The notes: generated by a model from the letters alone, not told the origin. DNA of 49,450 nt from UMGS1322 sp900550765 (GCA_958448705.1 CAUDEY010000014.1:1-49450), one strand, 5' to 3'; counted from the stretch's first letter, positions 8,264 to 17,246 are shown. Translations and numbers: made by a program.

Positions 8264-9570
8264 TCCATCACCCTCCCAAAAAAGTCATATCCAAAGGCTT
8301 CTTCCATCAGTACATTATAAAAATTTCCCGGCAAAACGCCATGGCCGGAAAAATATACTTTCCCGTCAATCTCCGGGGCAAGAAATTCCGTTCGGCCATA
8401 CCAAAGCTGCTGTTCTTCATCAAACCCCTCTGCGAGAGTTTTATAAATTTTCCCTTCGCGGCGCTTATTATTTTTATGCGCAAGCTGCCCTTGCAGCAGC
8501 ATAATACTATCACAACGCCGCTGGGCTGTTGAGCGCCGGCATTGATGCGGCAGCCTTTCCGCCGCAGTTCCTTCTTCACAGGAAAACGCAAACACACCTA
8601 AATTGTCAAAGCGGTATTTTTGAATAAATTCCATCATTTTCCGGTGCTGACGCTCCGTTTCACCGGGAAATCCGCACATCAAGGTCGTGCGCAAGGCCCA
8701 ATCAAACTTTGATGCCCGCATACGCTCCAGAATCCGGATAAGATCCTCTTTCCGATAATGCCTGTTCATCGCACAAAGCATCGCATCCTCTGTATGCTGA
8801 ATCGGCATATCGATATATTTACAGATATTGGAATATTTTTCCATCACAGCAATCACATCCTCTCCCAATGTGGAGGGATATGTATACATTACGCGCACCC
8901 ATGCAAAGCCTAAAAGCGCTATCTGTTCCAGCAAAGCCGCAAAGCGATTTTCCCCTTTATCCATCCCGTAGCGCGTCGTATCCTGCGCAGTAAGGATCAG
9001 CTCCTGAATTCCCTTTTGCTTTAGTACAGCCGCTTCTGCCAGCAGGCTTTCTTCACTGCGGGAAACATACCTTCCCCGAATAGAAGGAATGGCACAATAA
9101 GCGCATCGGTTATCACACCCCTCGGCTATTTTAAGGTATGCGTAGTACGGAGTAGATATGATCCGCTTGATCGGCTTATCTAAATACCGTGCGTCACCGC
9201 CGGTATTTACGATCTTTCTTCCTGCAAGTACACTCTGCACTGCAGCAGCAATGTTCTCATACGCATAGGTTCCCAATACACCGTCCACCTCCGGCATAGC
9301 CGCAATAGCTTCAGGATATCGTTGGGTCAGGCAGCCGGTAACCAGCAAGGCTCTACAGCGCTTTTTTTTATACTGTGCCATCGCCAGAATTGTATCTATC
9401 GCCTCTTCTTTAGCTTCCTGAATAAAACCGCAGGTATTTACAATAAGAACATCTGCCTCTTCCGGTTCTTTTACCAAAGCGATCTCAGCCTTCTGCAAAT
9501 ATCCGGCCATAACCTCAGAATCCACCAAATTTTTATTGCAGCCCAATGAAACGATTGCAGCCTTTATCAT
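8260..9570 (-). CDS. rimO: Ribosomal protein uS12 methylthiotransferase RimO
   Basis: Radical-SAM enzyme that adds a methylthio group to an Asp of ribosomal protein S12. The N-terminal MTTase domain carries cysteines C11, C47 and C80 for the auxiliary iron-sulfur cluster. The radical-SAM cluster is C152-x3-C156-x2-C159. A TRAM-like C-terminal part follows from about residue 370. The SLGCNKNLVDSE start is characteristic of RimO and separates it from MiaB and MtaB. It begins 3 bases after ftsK ends. Confidence 0.94.
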   Translation of the reverse strand: MIKAAIVSLGCNKNLVDSEVMAGYLQKAEIALVKEPEEADVLIVNTCGFIQEAKEEAIDTILAMAQYKKKRCRALLVTGCLTQRYPEAIAAMPEVDGVLGTYAYENIAAAVQSVLAGRKIVNTGGDARYLDKPIKRIISTPYYAYLKIAEGCDNRCAYCAIPSIRGRYVSRSEESLLAEAAVLKQKGIQELILTAQDTTRYGMDKGENRFAALLEQIALLGFAWVRVMYTYPSTLGEDVIAVMEKYSNICKYIDMPIQHTEDAMLCAMNRHYRKEDLIRILERMRASKFDWALRTTLMCGFPGETERQHRKMMEFIQKYRFDNLGVFAFSCEEGTAAERLPHQCRRSTAQRRCDSIMLLQGQLAHKNNKRREGKIYKTLAEGFDEEQQLWYGRTEFLAPEIDGKVYFSGHGVLPGNFYNVLMEEAFGYDFFGRVME

Positions 9571-9573
9571 TTT

Positions 9574-11916
9574 TTAATCCAATCTTTCATCATACTTTGC
9601 CCAAAATTCTTCGCGCGTAACAAGTACCTTCCGCGCTTTAGCCCCCTGTGCAGGCTCAATGATATTCCGAAGCTCCATCGTATCAATCAACCGGCCGGCA
9701 CGGGAATATCCCACTTTAAACCGGCGCTGTAATGCCGAAATAGAAATTGTTCCACATTCTATCGCATATTCCACCGCCGCAGGAAACAGCTCATCATCCC
9801 CGTCCGTATCATCTTCATCATTCGGGTTTTCCCCGCTTCCGCCGTGCGAAGGCTTCAGTTCACGCATCACAAGCTGTTCTTCTCCGATATATTCTCCCTG
9901 TGAATTCTTTGCCTTAATAAATTCAACGACCTTTTCTACTTCCTGTTCGCCCACAAAAGCTCCCTGCACGCGCACAGGCTTAGGTTCTCCGTTTAAATGA
10001 AACAGCATATCCCCCTTGCCCACCAACTTTTCTGCGCCGCCGGTATCTAAGATAGTTTTGGAATCAAAACCCGAAGCGACCGCAAACGCAATTCGGCTGG
10101 GAATATTGGCCTTAATAACGCCAGTAATAACATTTACACTTGGCCGCTGCGTAGCAAGGATCAGATAAATTCCCGCTGCACGGGCCAATTGAGCAATGCG
10201 CATAACACTGTCTTCTACCTCGCCCCTGGCTACAAGCATCAAATCGTTAAGCTCGTCCACGATCACAACAATGCGCGGCATCAGTTCTTCACCAGCTTCT
10301 GCCGCAACCTCGTTATACCGTACAATATCCTTTACCTTACGCTTAGCAAACGTTTCATAGCGTTCTTCCATTTTACGCACTACAAACTGCAGCGCCCCCG
10401 CAGCTTTTTTAGGATCCGTAACCACGGGCGTAAGCAAATGCGGAATTCCATTGTATACATTCAGTTCTACCTTTTTAGGATCTACCAAAATCAGCCGAAC
10501 TTCCTGCGGAGATGCCTTATACAAAATGCTGGTAATAATAGAATTAATACAAACGCTCTTGCCCGCACCGGTCTGCCCCGCAATCAGCAAGTGCGGCATT
10601 TTTGAAAGATCGGCAATAATCGCAGTTCCTGTAATATCCTTTCCCAACCCTACCGATACCGGTGACTTGCTTTCACTAAACCGGCTGCTTTCCAGTACTT
10701 CCCGCAGCGTAACCATGGAGATCGTTTCATTGGGAATTTCAATCCCGATCGCAGATTTCCCCGGGATCGGCGCCTCAATACGCACGCCTACAGCGGCCAT
10801 GGAAAGCGCAATATCATCCGCCAGGGAAAGAATCCGGCTGACACGCGTCCCCTTTGCAATCGAAAGTTCATACCGTGTAATAGCGGGGCCTACCGTAATA
10901 TTTTCCACCCAAGCAGTGATTCCAAAGCTCTTTAAGGTGGATTCCATCATCTCAATTTTTTGGGAATGGTCGGTATTGAGATTTTTTTTCGGTGCTGCCG
11001 GCGGATTTAAGAGCGAAAGCGGCGGTGCCTGATAGGCCTTTTCCGCCGTATGCACCGGTTTGGACGGCAGCACCTCTTCCTCAGCAGAAGATGATTCTGT
11101 TTCCTCCCTTGGCAGCTCACCAGGATCTTCTTCCTGCGGCTGAATAAGCACCGGTCTTCTATGTTCCGCTACGGTAAACGTTTTTACCTCGATATTTTCA
11201 GCATGGACCTCGCCGCCATCCTCCGGAGTTTCCGGTACAGGCTCTTTCTCTTCAGCGCCGATATCGTAATCATAATTCTTTTTCCTGCGCACCCGGCGAA
11301 ACCGCTGACCGGCTTCATCCAAACCGGCACGCACTTTTTTGCCTACCTTTTCCCCCGTATCTTTTAACGAAAGGTTAAACAGCACAATCAGCGCAATGAC
11401 TATAATAGCAAAAAACACAACAATCGCGCCGATATTGCTCACCAAACAGGTAAGCGGATAAACATATAATCCGGCAAAGCCCCCCATGCCAATATGTTCC
11501 TTCCCGGCCTCATAAGCCTGCAGAAGTGCCTCGCCGTAACCGGCCGCGCTGTCAGCAGTACCTACTTCTGCAAACCAGCTGAATCCCATATGGATCAGTC
11601 CCACGCCGGAAAGCACCATCAAAAGTGTCATAACAAGCTTACCCGCGTGAAGCTCCGGATGTTTTACCCGAATCGCCTGCACACCGAAAAAAATCAGCAG
11701 CAGTGGAATCACATAAGCGCCCACACCGAAAGCACCGCGCATAAACCCATCGGCAATATACGTCTTGAAGGCACTGTCAGCATGGATGACAAGAGAGAGA
11801 AGCAGTAAAATACCCAGCCCAATCAAAATAACACCGCATATTTCATTGCGAAGATCTTTTTTCTTTTTTTGCGCCGATGCTTTCTTTGTAGTTTTACTCT
11901 TCTTTCGAGTTGCCAT
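9574..11916 (-). CDS. ftsK: DNA translocase FtsK/SpoIIIE
   Basis: Septum-located, ATP-driven DNA pump for chromosome segregation. In spore formers it moves the chromosome into the forespore. The 780-residue protein has a basic N-terminus, about four membrane helices within residues 27-190, a charged linker, then the motor with Walker A GQTGAGKS near residue 455 and Walker B-type VVIVDELNDL. The C-terminal winged-helix gamma domain (about 705-770) recognises orienting DNA sequences. The open frame extends to a TTG at 11925, but AAGGAG lies 11 bases before the ATG at 11916. This is the only FtsK-type gene in the window. Confidence 0.95.
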   Translation of the reverse strand: MATRKKSKTTKKASAQKKKKDLRNEICGVILIGLGILLLLSLVIHADSAFKTYIADGFMRGAFGVGAYVIPLLLIFFGVQAIRVKHPELHAGKLVMTLLMVLSGVGLIHMGFSWFAEVGTADSAAGYGEALLQAYEAGKEHIGMGGFAGLYVYPLTCLVSNIGAIVVFFAIIVIALIVLFNLSLKDTGEKVGKKVRAGLDEAGQRFRRVRRKKNYDYDIGAEEKEPVPETPEDGGEVHAENIEVKTFTVAEHRRPVLIQPQEEDPGELPREETESSSAEEEVLPSKPVHTAEKAYQAPPLSLLNPPAAPKKNLNTDHSQKIEMMESTLKSFGITAWVENITVGPAITRYELSIAKGTRVSRILSLADDIALSMAAVGVRIEAPIPGKSAIGIEIPNETISMVTLREVLESSRFSESKSPVSVGLGKDITGTAIIADLSKMPHLLIAGQTGAGKSVCINSIITSILYKASPQEVRLILVDPKKVELNVYNGIPHLLTPVVTDPKKAAGALQFVVRKMEERYETFAKRKVKDIVRYNEVAAEAGEELMPRIVVIVDELNDLMLVARGEVEDSVMRIAQLARAAGIYLILATQRPSVNVITGVIKANIPSRIAFAVASGFDSKTILDTGGAEKLVGKGDMLFHLNGEPKPVRVQGAFVGEQEVEKVVEFIKAKNSQGEYIGEEQLVMRELKPSHGGSGENPNDEDDTDGDDELFPAAVEYAIECGTISISALQRRFKVGYSRAGRLIDTMELRNIIEPAQGAKARKVLVTREEFWAKYDERLD

Positions 11917-11990
11917 GAACGCCAAGTCTCCTTAAAATCTTCTCTGTCGGTTTCAACTGCCAGCGCAGCAGAAGAAACTATTATTTTTAT

Positions 11991-12019
11991 ATTATATCAC
12001 AAAAATGCTATAAAATAAA
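11991..12019 (-). promoter_or_regulatory. Probable promoter for the ftsK-rimO-pgsA-pncC-recA run
   Basis: The minus strand has TTTATT, a 17-base spacer and TATAAT. The -35 is weak and the -10 perfect. The predicted start near 11984 leaves a 5' leader of about 68 bases before the ftsK ATG. It overlaps the end of the upstream M16 gene by location only; the stop of that gene is at 12023. Confidence 0.5.
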
Positions 12020-12022
12020 GGG

Positions 12023-13285
12023 CTATTTTATCTCCTGCAGCATCTGTATCAGTTCTCCGCCGCACTTTCCTACCGCGGCGGCACTAAGACGGGTTCTGTC
12101 AAACATCGTTTGTATATTCCTGTCGATATCGTCTTTTGTTACAGCATTGATGCGCGCGATCACCTCATCCACCGTAAGCACATTGCCGTTGAGCAACAAT
12201 ACTTTGCCATTCCGATTCATTCTTGCGGCAGCGCTTTCAAGTCCCAAAACAAAACTTCCCTTAAGCTGTTCGCGTGCCTCAACCAATTCCTTCTCGGTAA
12301 CGCCTTCTCTCTTCAGCTTGTCTGCTTCATCTAGGATCAAATCCAGCACCTGCGGTGCCTGTGCCGGATTCATACCGGCATAGATCGTAAACATACCGCT
12401 GTTAACGGCAGAAGCCAGATAAGAATAAATAGAATACGTCATTCCGTTCTGCTCACGCACACGCTGAAACAAGCGGCTGCTCATACCTCCGCCAAAAATA
12501 TTGCTGATCATATTTTGGGCAAAATACGCATCAGAAGTCTGTGCTGCCCCAGGCAATGCCAAGCAAAGGTTTACCTGTTCAATATCCTTCTCCAGCACAA
12601 GAAGCTCTCCTGCAGGCTGCTGCAGCGCGCCGCACCGGGCAGGAAAAACCGTGGACGGCGCCATCTGCCGTCCCAGCTTTTCTTCCAGCATATCAAGAAT
12701 TTCCTGTTCCGCAAAGCTTCCGGCAACAGATACCACGATATTCCGGGGTACGTAGGTTTGTCCCATATACGCACGCATGTCCTCCGCCCGGATGCCGCGC
12801 ACTGCCTCTGCCGGACCGAGAATCGTTTTTCCCAGCGGATGCTCTCCATAAAAAGCTTTAGAGAGTTTTTCATGCGCGAGCTCGTCAGGCGTATCCTCCA
12901 CCATGGCAATCTCCTCACAAACTACGCCTTTTTCCCGTTCAATATCCCCATCGTCTAATTTACAGTTTAAAATCATATCACATAGCAGATCTACAGCGAT
13001 CCCATAATGTGCATTTAAAATATTTACATAATAGCAGGTGCATTCCTTTGCTGTAAAGGCATTCAATTGGCCGCCCAAAGCATCAATACAGCCGGCGATC
13101 TCCCGTGCGGACCGTTTTTTTGTACCCTTAAACAGCATATGTTCAATAAAATGTGAAATTCCGTTATTACTCTCACTTTCTGCAAAACAACCTGCGCCAA
13201 CCCAAATACCAATAGAAAAAGAACGGAGATACGGCAGCGGCTCCATTGCTACCCGTACGCCATTTGAAAGCTCTCGTATTTTCAT
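12023..13285 (-). CDS. M16-family zinc peptidase (MlpA/YmxG-like)
   Basis: Pitrilysin-type metallopeptidase. The inverted zinc motif H45-F-I-E48-H49 is present, with a downstream acidic cluster (GVVCEEIAM near residues 124-132) supplying the third ligand. The remainder matches the two-domain layout of the B. subtilis YmxG/MlpA group at 420 residues. The first frame-open codon is a GTG at 13300, but GGGGGA sits 7 bases before the ATG at 13285. In B. subtilis mlpA also follows ylxY and lies upstream of spoIIIE, as here. The substrate is unknown. Confidence 0.88.
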   Translation of the reverse strand: MKIRELSNGVRVAMEPLPYLRSFSIGIWVGAGCFAESESNNGISHFIEHMLFKGTKKRSAREIAGCIDALGGQLNAFTAKECTCYYVNILNAHYGIAVDLLCDMILNCKLDDGDIEREKGVVCEEIAMVEDTPDELAHEKLSKAFYGEHPLGKTILGPAEAVRGIRAEDMRAYMGQTYVPRNIVVSVAGSFAEQEILDMLEEKLGRQMAPSTVFPARCGALQQPAGELLVLEKDIEQVNLCLALPGAAQTSDAYFAQNMISNIFGGGMSSRLFQRVREQNGMTYSIYSYLASAVNSGMFTIYAGMNPAQAPQVLDLILDEADKLKREGVTEKELVEAREQLKGSFVLGLESAAARMNRNGKVLLLNGNVLTVDEVIARINAVTKDDIDRNIQTMFDRTRLSAAAVGKCGGELIQMLQEIK

Positions 13286-13314
13286 ATACATTTCCCCCAC
13301 ACTATATATTTATT

Positions 13315-13343
13315 ATTATATAGTATGAGCAAGATTCAGGCAA
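13315..13343 (-). promoter_or_regulatory. Promoter for the M16 peptidase gene
   Basis: TTGCCT, a 17-base spacer and TATAAT on the minus strand, just after the ylxY-like gene. An inverted repeat ACTATATA/TATATAGT overlaps the -10 and start region and could be an operator or simply AT-rich symmetry. Confidence 0.55.
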
Positions 13344-13346
13344 ATA

Positions 13347-14051
13347 TTATTTTAATTGCTCGCCCACCGTCATAAAGGTATAGCCCTGGCTTTTAGCCAA
13401 TAAAATGATCTCCGGCAAAGCCTCAAGCGTAGCCTGCGTTGGATGCATCAGCACAAAAACGCCAGGTTTTAAATTGCGTTCCACTCTGGCATAGATCTTA
13501 CTCACATCTTGATCCCGCCAGTCAATAGTATCCGCCGTCCACATAATCGTCTGGCAGCCGCAGGAAGAAGCATCCGCTACCACCTGTGCATTTACATCAC
13601 CCGAAGGCGGCGCAAACAGTACGGTTTCCTCTCCGGTGATACTTTTAATTAAAGAATTTGTACGCAGAATCTCACTGCGGCTCTGTTCCTGGGTAAGTTT
13701 CGTATGCATTTTATGATTATAGCCGTGATTTCCAATTTCATGGCCGGCTTCAGCTATTTTTTTTACGACCTCCGCATTCTTTGCCGCCCAACAGCCGCCT
13801 ACAAAAAAGGTAGCGGTGATATCCTCCTGCTCAAAAAGCTCAAGGTACTTCAGCACATATTCTTCCCCTTGGTAAATATTAATCATCAAAGAGATATTTT
13901 TTTCCTCCGTCTCTGCCTTATAAATAGCCGATGGACCGGTACCGAAGGTATTGACTCCTTTATTTTGATCCACAGCGTAACTGCCCAAAATAAACAGCAT
14001 TACAACAATGATTAAGTTTACCGAAAAAGCTTCCGTGAGGATTTTGCGCAT
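13347..14051 (-). CDS. YlxY-like polysaccharide deacetylase homologue, probably inactive
   Basis: 234 residues: one N-terminal membrane anchor (about 6-27) and an extracytoplasmic NodB-type domain. The second metal motif is kept (H-G-Y-N-H within EIGNHGYNHKMH). The first motif, normally TFDDG with the catalytic Asp, reads MINIYQGEE and has lost both Asp residues, as in the sporulation-linked YlxY group from memory. Catalysis is therefore doubtful and a binding role possible. The ATG at 14051 follows AAGGTGG by 7 bases and is preferred over the TTG at 14072. A TATAAT at 14081-14086 lies upstream, with only a poorly spaced -35 (N19). Confidence 0.8.
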   Translation of the reverse strand: MRKILTEAFSVNLIIVVMLFILGSYAVDQNKGVNTFGTGPSAIYKAETEEKNISLMINIYQGEEYVLKYLELFEQEDITATFFVGGCWAAKNAEVVKKIAEAGHEIGNHGYNHKMHTKLTQEQSRSEILRTNSLIKSITGEETVLFAPPSGDVNAQVVADASSCGCQTIMWTADTIDWRDQDVSKIYARVERNLKPGVFVLMHPTQATLEALPEIILLAKSQGYTFMTVGEQLK

Positions 14052-14110
14052 ATCAAAACCACCTTGTATCAAAGTAATAAATTATACTAAAAAAGGCGCG
14101 TTTTTATGCA

Positions 14111-14143
14111 ATAAAAAAAGGATGATTTATCACAATCATCCTT
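14111..14143 (-). terminator. Rho-independent terminator after ung
   Basis: An 8-base-pair stem AAGGATGA/TCATCCTT (14118-14125 with 14136-14143) is followed on the minus strand by seven T. It lies 7 bases beyond the ung stop. Confidence 0.85.
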
Positions 14144-14149
14144 GTGCTT

Positions 14150-14821
14150 TTATTCCGGAAGCTGCCATTGTACCGGTGCTCGGCCATTGGCAGTTAAAAA
14201 TTCATTTGTTTTTGAAAAATGCCGGCATCCGAAAAAGCCGTTATACGCTGAAAGCGGACTGGGATGGGCACAGGAAAGAATCTTATGCCGCGGCTCAGTA
14301 ATAAGCCCTTGCTTCGCCCGCGCATTGGCGCCCCAAAGCAAAAACACGGTAGGCTTTGCCTGTTCATTTACAATTTGAATCACCCGATCCGTAAATATCT
14401 CCCAGCCCATGCCCCGATGACTGTTTGCACATCCTTCACGCACCGTAAGCACAGTGTTGAGCAGCAGCACGCCATCCTGCGCCCATGCGGTAAGCTCCCC
14501 ATGCGCAGGCGGCCGAATTCCCAAATCATCCTCTATTTCCTTATAAATATTTTTCAGTGAGGGCGGTGGCTCCACTCCCCGCTTTACCGAAAAACATAAT
14601 CCGTGCGCCTGGCCGTAGCCTTGATAAGGATCCTGCCCTAAAATAACAGCTTTGACCGCGCTTAACGGCGTATACTTCAGGGCATTAAAAATATCGTACA
14701 TACCGGGATAGATCCGGCGCGAAGAATATTCCTGTTTTAAAAACTCCCGCAGCTTTAGATAGTATTCCTTTTGAAATTCATCCTTTAAAAGCTCGTCCCA
14801 TTCATTACCTATATGAACCAT
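14150..14821 (-). CDS. ung: Uracil-DNA glycosylase, family 1
   Basis: Removes uracil from DNA in base excision repair. The active-site motif GQDPYQG is at 62-68 with catalytic Asp64, and the C-terminal HPSPLSAY loop supplies the second catalytic His. The 223-residue length is normal. The open frame runs 44 codons further upstream to 14953, but that extension is not Ung-like. The ATG at 14821 has GAGGTGG 6 bases upstream and a promoter just beyond, so I start there. Confidence 0.96.
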   Translation of the reverse strand: MVHIGNEWDELLKDEFQKEYYLKLREFLKQEYSSRRIYPGMYDIFNALKYTPLSAVKAVILGQDPYQGYGQAHGLCFSVKRGVEPPPSLKNIYKEIEDDLGIRPPAHGELTAWAQDGVLLLNTVLTVREGCANSHRGMGWEIFTDRVIQIVNEQAKPTVFLLWGANARAKQGLITEPRHKILSCAHPSPLSAYNGFFGCRHFSKTNEFLTANGRAPVQWQLPE

Positions 14822-14840
14822 TGGATTCCACCTCTTTTTT

Positions 14841-14869
14841 ATTTTACCGCAAACAATAAAAAATTTCAA
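14841..14869 (-). promoter_or_regulatory. Promoter for ung
   Basis: TTGAAA, a 17-base spacer and TAAAAT on the minus strand. Transcription should start near 14834, only about 13 bases before the ATG, giving a very short leader. It confirms that the longer open frame of ung is not translated. Confidence 0.65.
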
Positions 14870-15198
14870 CAATTTTTGAGAGATTTTGTAAAAATAATAC
14901 GAATTGATAAGATCCCCCAGTAGTCTTCGGTAAAGACTTGCTGCAGGCTTCACAAATGATAGATATTTTACTCCGCAAAGTGTGCCGCAGGAAAAAGCGT
15001 TTATTTTTTACCAAAAACGGAGCAACGTAAGCGTTTACTTCGACGTGTAAAAATAGAATAAAATGATTCTCCAGTACCGCAAGGCGCAAACCTGCAAAAA
15101 GTTGAGGCATCATGCCTGCATTTACAAGGGTATAGCCGCAGTCAGCGTAACTTTTTGCGGAGAGAGATGCGACCACGCAAATGAGCCGATGCCTTTTC
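14870..15198 (-). other. Geneless stretch that stays open for 136 codons; possible dispersed element
   Basis: Between the ung promoter and the sigma-factor terminator about 330 bases hold no gene I can support. On the minus strand one frame is open from 15254 to 14844 and another runs into ung, yet neither has a ribosome binding site. The stretch contains an inverted repeat GCAAAAAGTT/AACTTTTTGC (near 15094 and 15149), a small AGGCAT/ATGCCT hairpin, and a repeated TAAACGCTT. The composition is unlike ordinary AT-rich spacers of this window. It may be a repeated intergenic element; only one copy is present here. Confidence 0.35.
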
Positions 15199-15237
15199 AA
15201 AAAAAGTCGTCGCGAACGATACATAGTCCGCAACGAC
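15199..15237 (-). terminator. Rho-independent terminator after the sigma-factor gene
   Basis: The stem GTCGTTGCG/CGCGACGAC (15229-15237 with 15206-15214 as read on the minus strand, one G-T pair) is followed by seven T. It lies about 75 bases beyond the stop at 15313. Confidence 0.8.
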
Positions 15238-15312
15238 GTGCAAGGATGAGACAAAGCGAATCCCCCACTGTTTTTTTGAAGGGACTTGAATTCTCACAAT
15301 GCCTTTGTTGTC

Positions 15313-16980
15313 TTAACCATTTGGTACAATTATTGTTGTCAGTGATTTTTTCTGCGCTCTTGTCGGAAGCTTCAGTTTTCCGTTATTTACAAGCTCCTTC
15401 ATACAATGAAGAATAAACCAACCGTCGCAAAAGAAGGTGTGTTGCAATCCGTATTTCTGCATTTTATGAAGATGCTTCGGCGTTTCATCAAGCACTGCTT
15501 TCACAAAAGGTTCTTTCAGTGTCTCAAATTTATGCCAATATTTTTCTTTAATGCGGTCACCGACCGCAATGAGCTCATTTTTAATGTCAGTATTTTCAAG
15601 CCACACAACTTGAGAAACGGATTTAAACCATCCCGTATTGCCATCGATGTCCATTTTTGTTCTCATGATTCCCGCTTCCTCAAGGAATGCATAACTTTCA
15701 TCGCTTACCGAATCATCCAACTTTGATAAAATAGATAGAATACGATTTGCTTTTGAAATATAGCTGTCATCAACTCGTCTATCTGACCATTCAGAGTCGA
15801 TCTGCCATAAAGTATAATTCTCGTTTCTATTCCAGCAGGGTCCGCTCCACTGTTTCATACTACAAAAATACATAGGCCTTTTAACGCCGGGGCTGATAAC
15901 AGAAGCATAACATATATTCTGTCCTCCATCCGGACGAACCGTTGCCACCTCCTCAAAGGAAATGCTTTTATCCATCAGACTTTCCCCGCTGAGCGCGGCA
16001 ATATACGGCACGAGTGACCAAAGAATAAAATTGTCATCTGCTCTTGGGGATTCGGTCAGTGAAATCGGTTGATCTGTCTGTCCGCAAATAATGCGTTCAT
16101 CCTTTAAAATTCCGCTGGTAGTCAACTCTTTCATTAATTCATTTGCAAAGAGCTTTGCTGTTTCTCGATACATTGCATCATGCAACGAAATCAATTCATT
16201 TGTTGGATCATCAAGCAAAATATTGCAACGATATCTGCCTTTACTCTCAATGAGAAATCCATATTCGGAAAGATACTCTGCCTCGCTTTCCACATATACA
16301 GGGGAAACGCCAAGGCAGTCGGCAATTTCGTTGATCGTTTTATCCTCTTTCCAAACAGCATAGATGATATTTTGCGATAAAGTACTTCGGAAGAAGTTAC
16401 TGTTTGCACCCTTTGTTCCCGGAGAACCATTTGTTCCGCACAGTTCAAATTTAATTGGATTGAATTTGAGTTCACCTGTCTGTCTCATAATATCCATACC
16501 TCTCTTCAAATCTTTTTTTGCTTCAAACAAATGCCATTTAACTGTACCGAGAGGAATATCGAGTTCTTCTGCGATTACTTCCTGCTTTTTATTTTCAAAA
16601 TAGTAGGCAATCACAATGCGACGTTGCAGTTTTGACAAATAGGCTATCTCACGGTGCAAACGGTCGATCGATTCATTTTCAACGCTTCCTGCAGGCGTGT
16701 CATCTTGGGACGGCAATAACTCTGCAAGTTCATCAATTGGAACACCGATCGTCGTTTTTGTCCTGTCACGATAGTAATTAGCCAGAACGTTGTGTGCTAT
16801 CGTCCAAATAAATTTAGGCGAATCCAGACTGTCCTTGACAAGCATCACACGGAACGCACGTAAGACAATCTCCTGTGTCAGATCCTCGGCATCCTGCAAA
16901 TGAGTGCATCGTTTCAGTACAAAACCGTATATGGGTTTCAAGTATTCAGTTATGATTCTCTCGGCTTGTTCACGTTTCAT
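15313..16980 (-). CDS. ECF-like sigma-70 factor with a long C-terminal extension
   Basis: Residues 1-70 form sigma region 2 (YLKPIYGFVLKR, then DAEDLTQEIVLRAF). Residues about 115-165 form region 4 with a helix-turn-helix (LSKLQRRIVIAYYFENK..., then IPLGTVKWHLFEAKKDLKRG). Ordinary ECF factors end here. This one continues for some 380 residues: a second winged-helix-like segment at about 210-250 (INEIADCLGVSPVYVESEAEYL), then a mixed alpha/beta region with several Trp and Cys and no membrane segment. The extension may sense a ligand or partner. No anti-sigma gene is adjacent. AAGGAG lies 9 bases before the ATG at 16980; the longer frame begins at a GTG at 17007. It is monocistronic, with a terminator downstream and tRNA-Trp upstream. 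Confidence 0.82.
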   Translation of the reverse strand: MKREQAERIITEYLKPIYGFVLKRCTHLQDAEDLTQEIVLRAFRVMLVKDSLDSPKFIWTIAHNVLANYYRDRTKTTIGVPIDELAELLPSQDDTPAGSVENESIDRLHREIAYLSKLQRRIVIAYYFENKKQEVIAEELDIPLGTVKWHLFEAKKDLKRGMDIMRQTGELKFNPIKFELCGTNGSPGTKGANSNFFRSTLSQNIIYAVWKEDKTINEIADCLGVSPVYVESEAEYLSEYGFLIESKGRYRCNILLDDPTNELISLHDAMYRETAKLFANELMKELTTSGILKDERIICGQTDQPISLTESPRADDNFILWSLVPYIAALSGESLMDKSISFEEVATVRPDGGQNICYASVISPGVKRPMYFCSMKQWSGPCWNRNENYTLWQIDSEWSDRRVDDSYISKANRILSILSKLDDSVSDESYAFLEEAGIMRTKMDIDGNTGWFKSVSQVVWLENTDIKNELIAVGDRIKEKYWHKFETLKEPFVKAVLDETPKHLHKMQKYGLQHTFFCDGWFILHCMKELVNNGKLKLPTRAQKKSLTTIIVPNG

Positions 16981-17117
16981 CTGTTTTATCTCCTTGAAAG
17001 CTTTCACCTATATAGACACAGGAATAGAAGAAAGGTTGGAAATTTTAATTTTTTCTTTTTTACTATAATGCTATAAATCGTCAGATTAAACCAAATGAAC
17101 CATATCACACAAATTGA

Positions 17118-17145
17118 AAAAAGCCGACTGCTTTCAAGCAGTCGA
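17118..17145 (-). terminator. Terminator after tRNA-Trp
   Basis: The minus strand reads GTCGACTGCT, a four-base loop, AGCAGTCGGC and then six T. It begins about 16 bases past the 3' end of tRNA-Trp. Confidence 0.85.
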
Positions 17146-17160
17146 CCTCTTTCGATAAAA

Positions 17161-17235
17161 TGGCAGGGGAGACGCGATTCGAACACGCAACCAATGGTTT
17201 TGGAGACCACTACTCTACCGTTGAGCCACTCCCCT
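17161..17235 (-). tRNA. tRNA-Trp (CCA)
   Basis: The minus strand gives acceptor AGGGGAG, anticodon loop CTCCAAA with anticodon CCA, T-loop TTCGAAT, discriminator G and an encoded 3' CCA. All stems close. It has its own promoter and terminator. Confidence 0.96.
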
Positions 17236-17246
17236 ATTGCGTGTGC

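Noticed and set aside
14844..15254. 136-codon minus-strand frame as a protein gene
   Set aside because: No ribosome binding site; it includes the sigma-gene terminator and the ung promoter.
17118..17235. tRNA-Trp as an integration site for an island carrying the sigma factor
   Set aside because: No repeat of the tRNA 3' end, integrase or recombinase gene is seen nearby.
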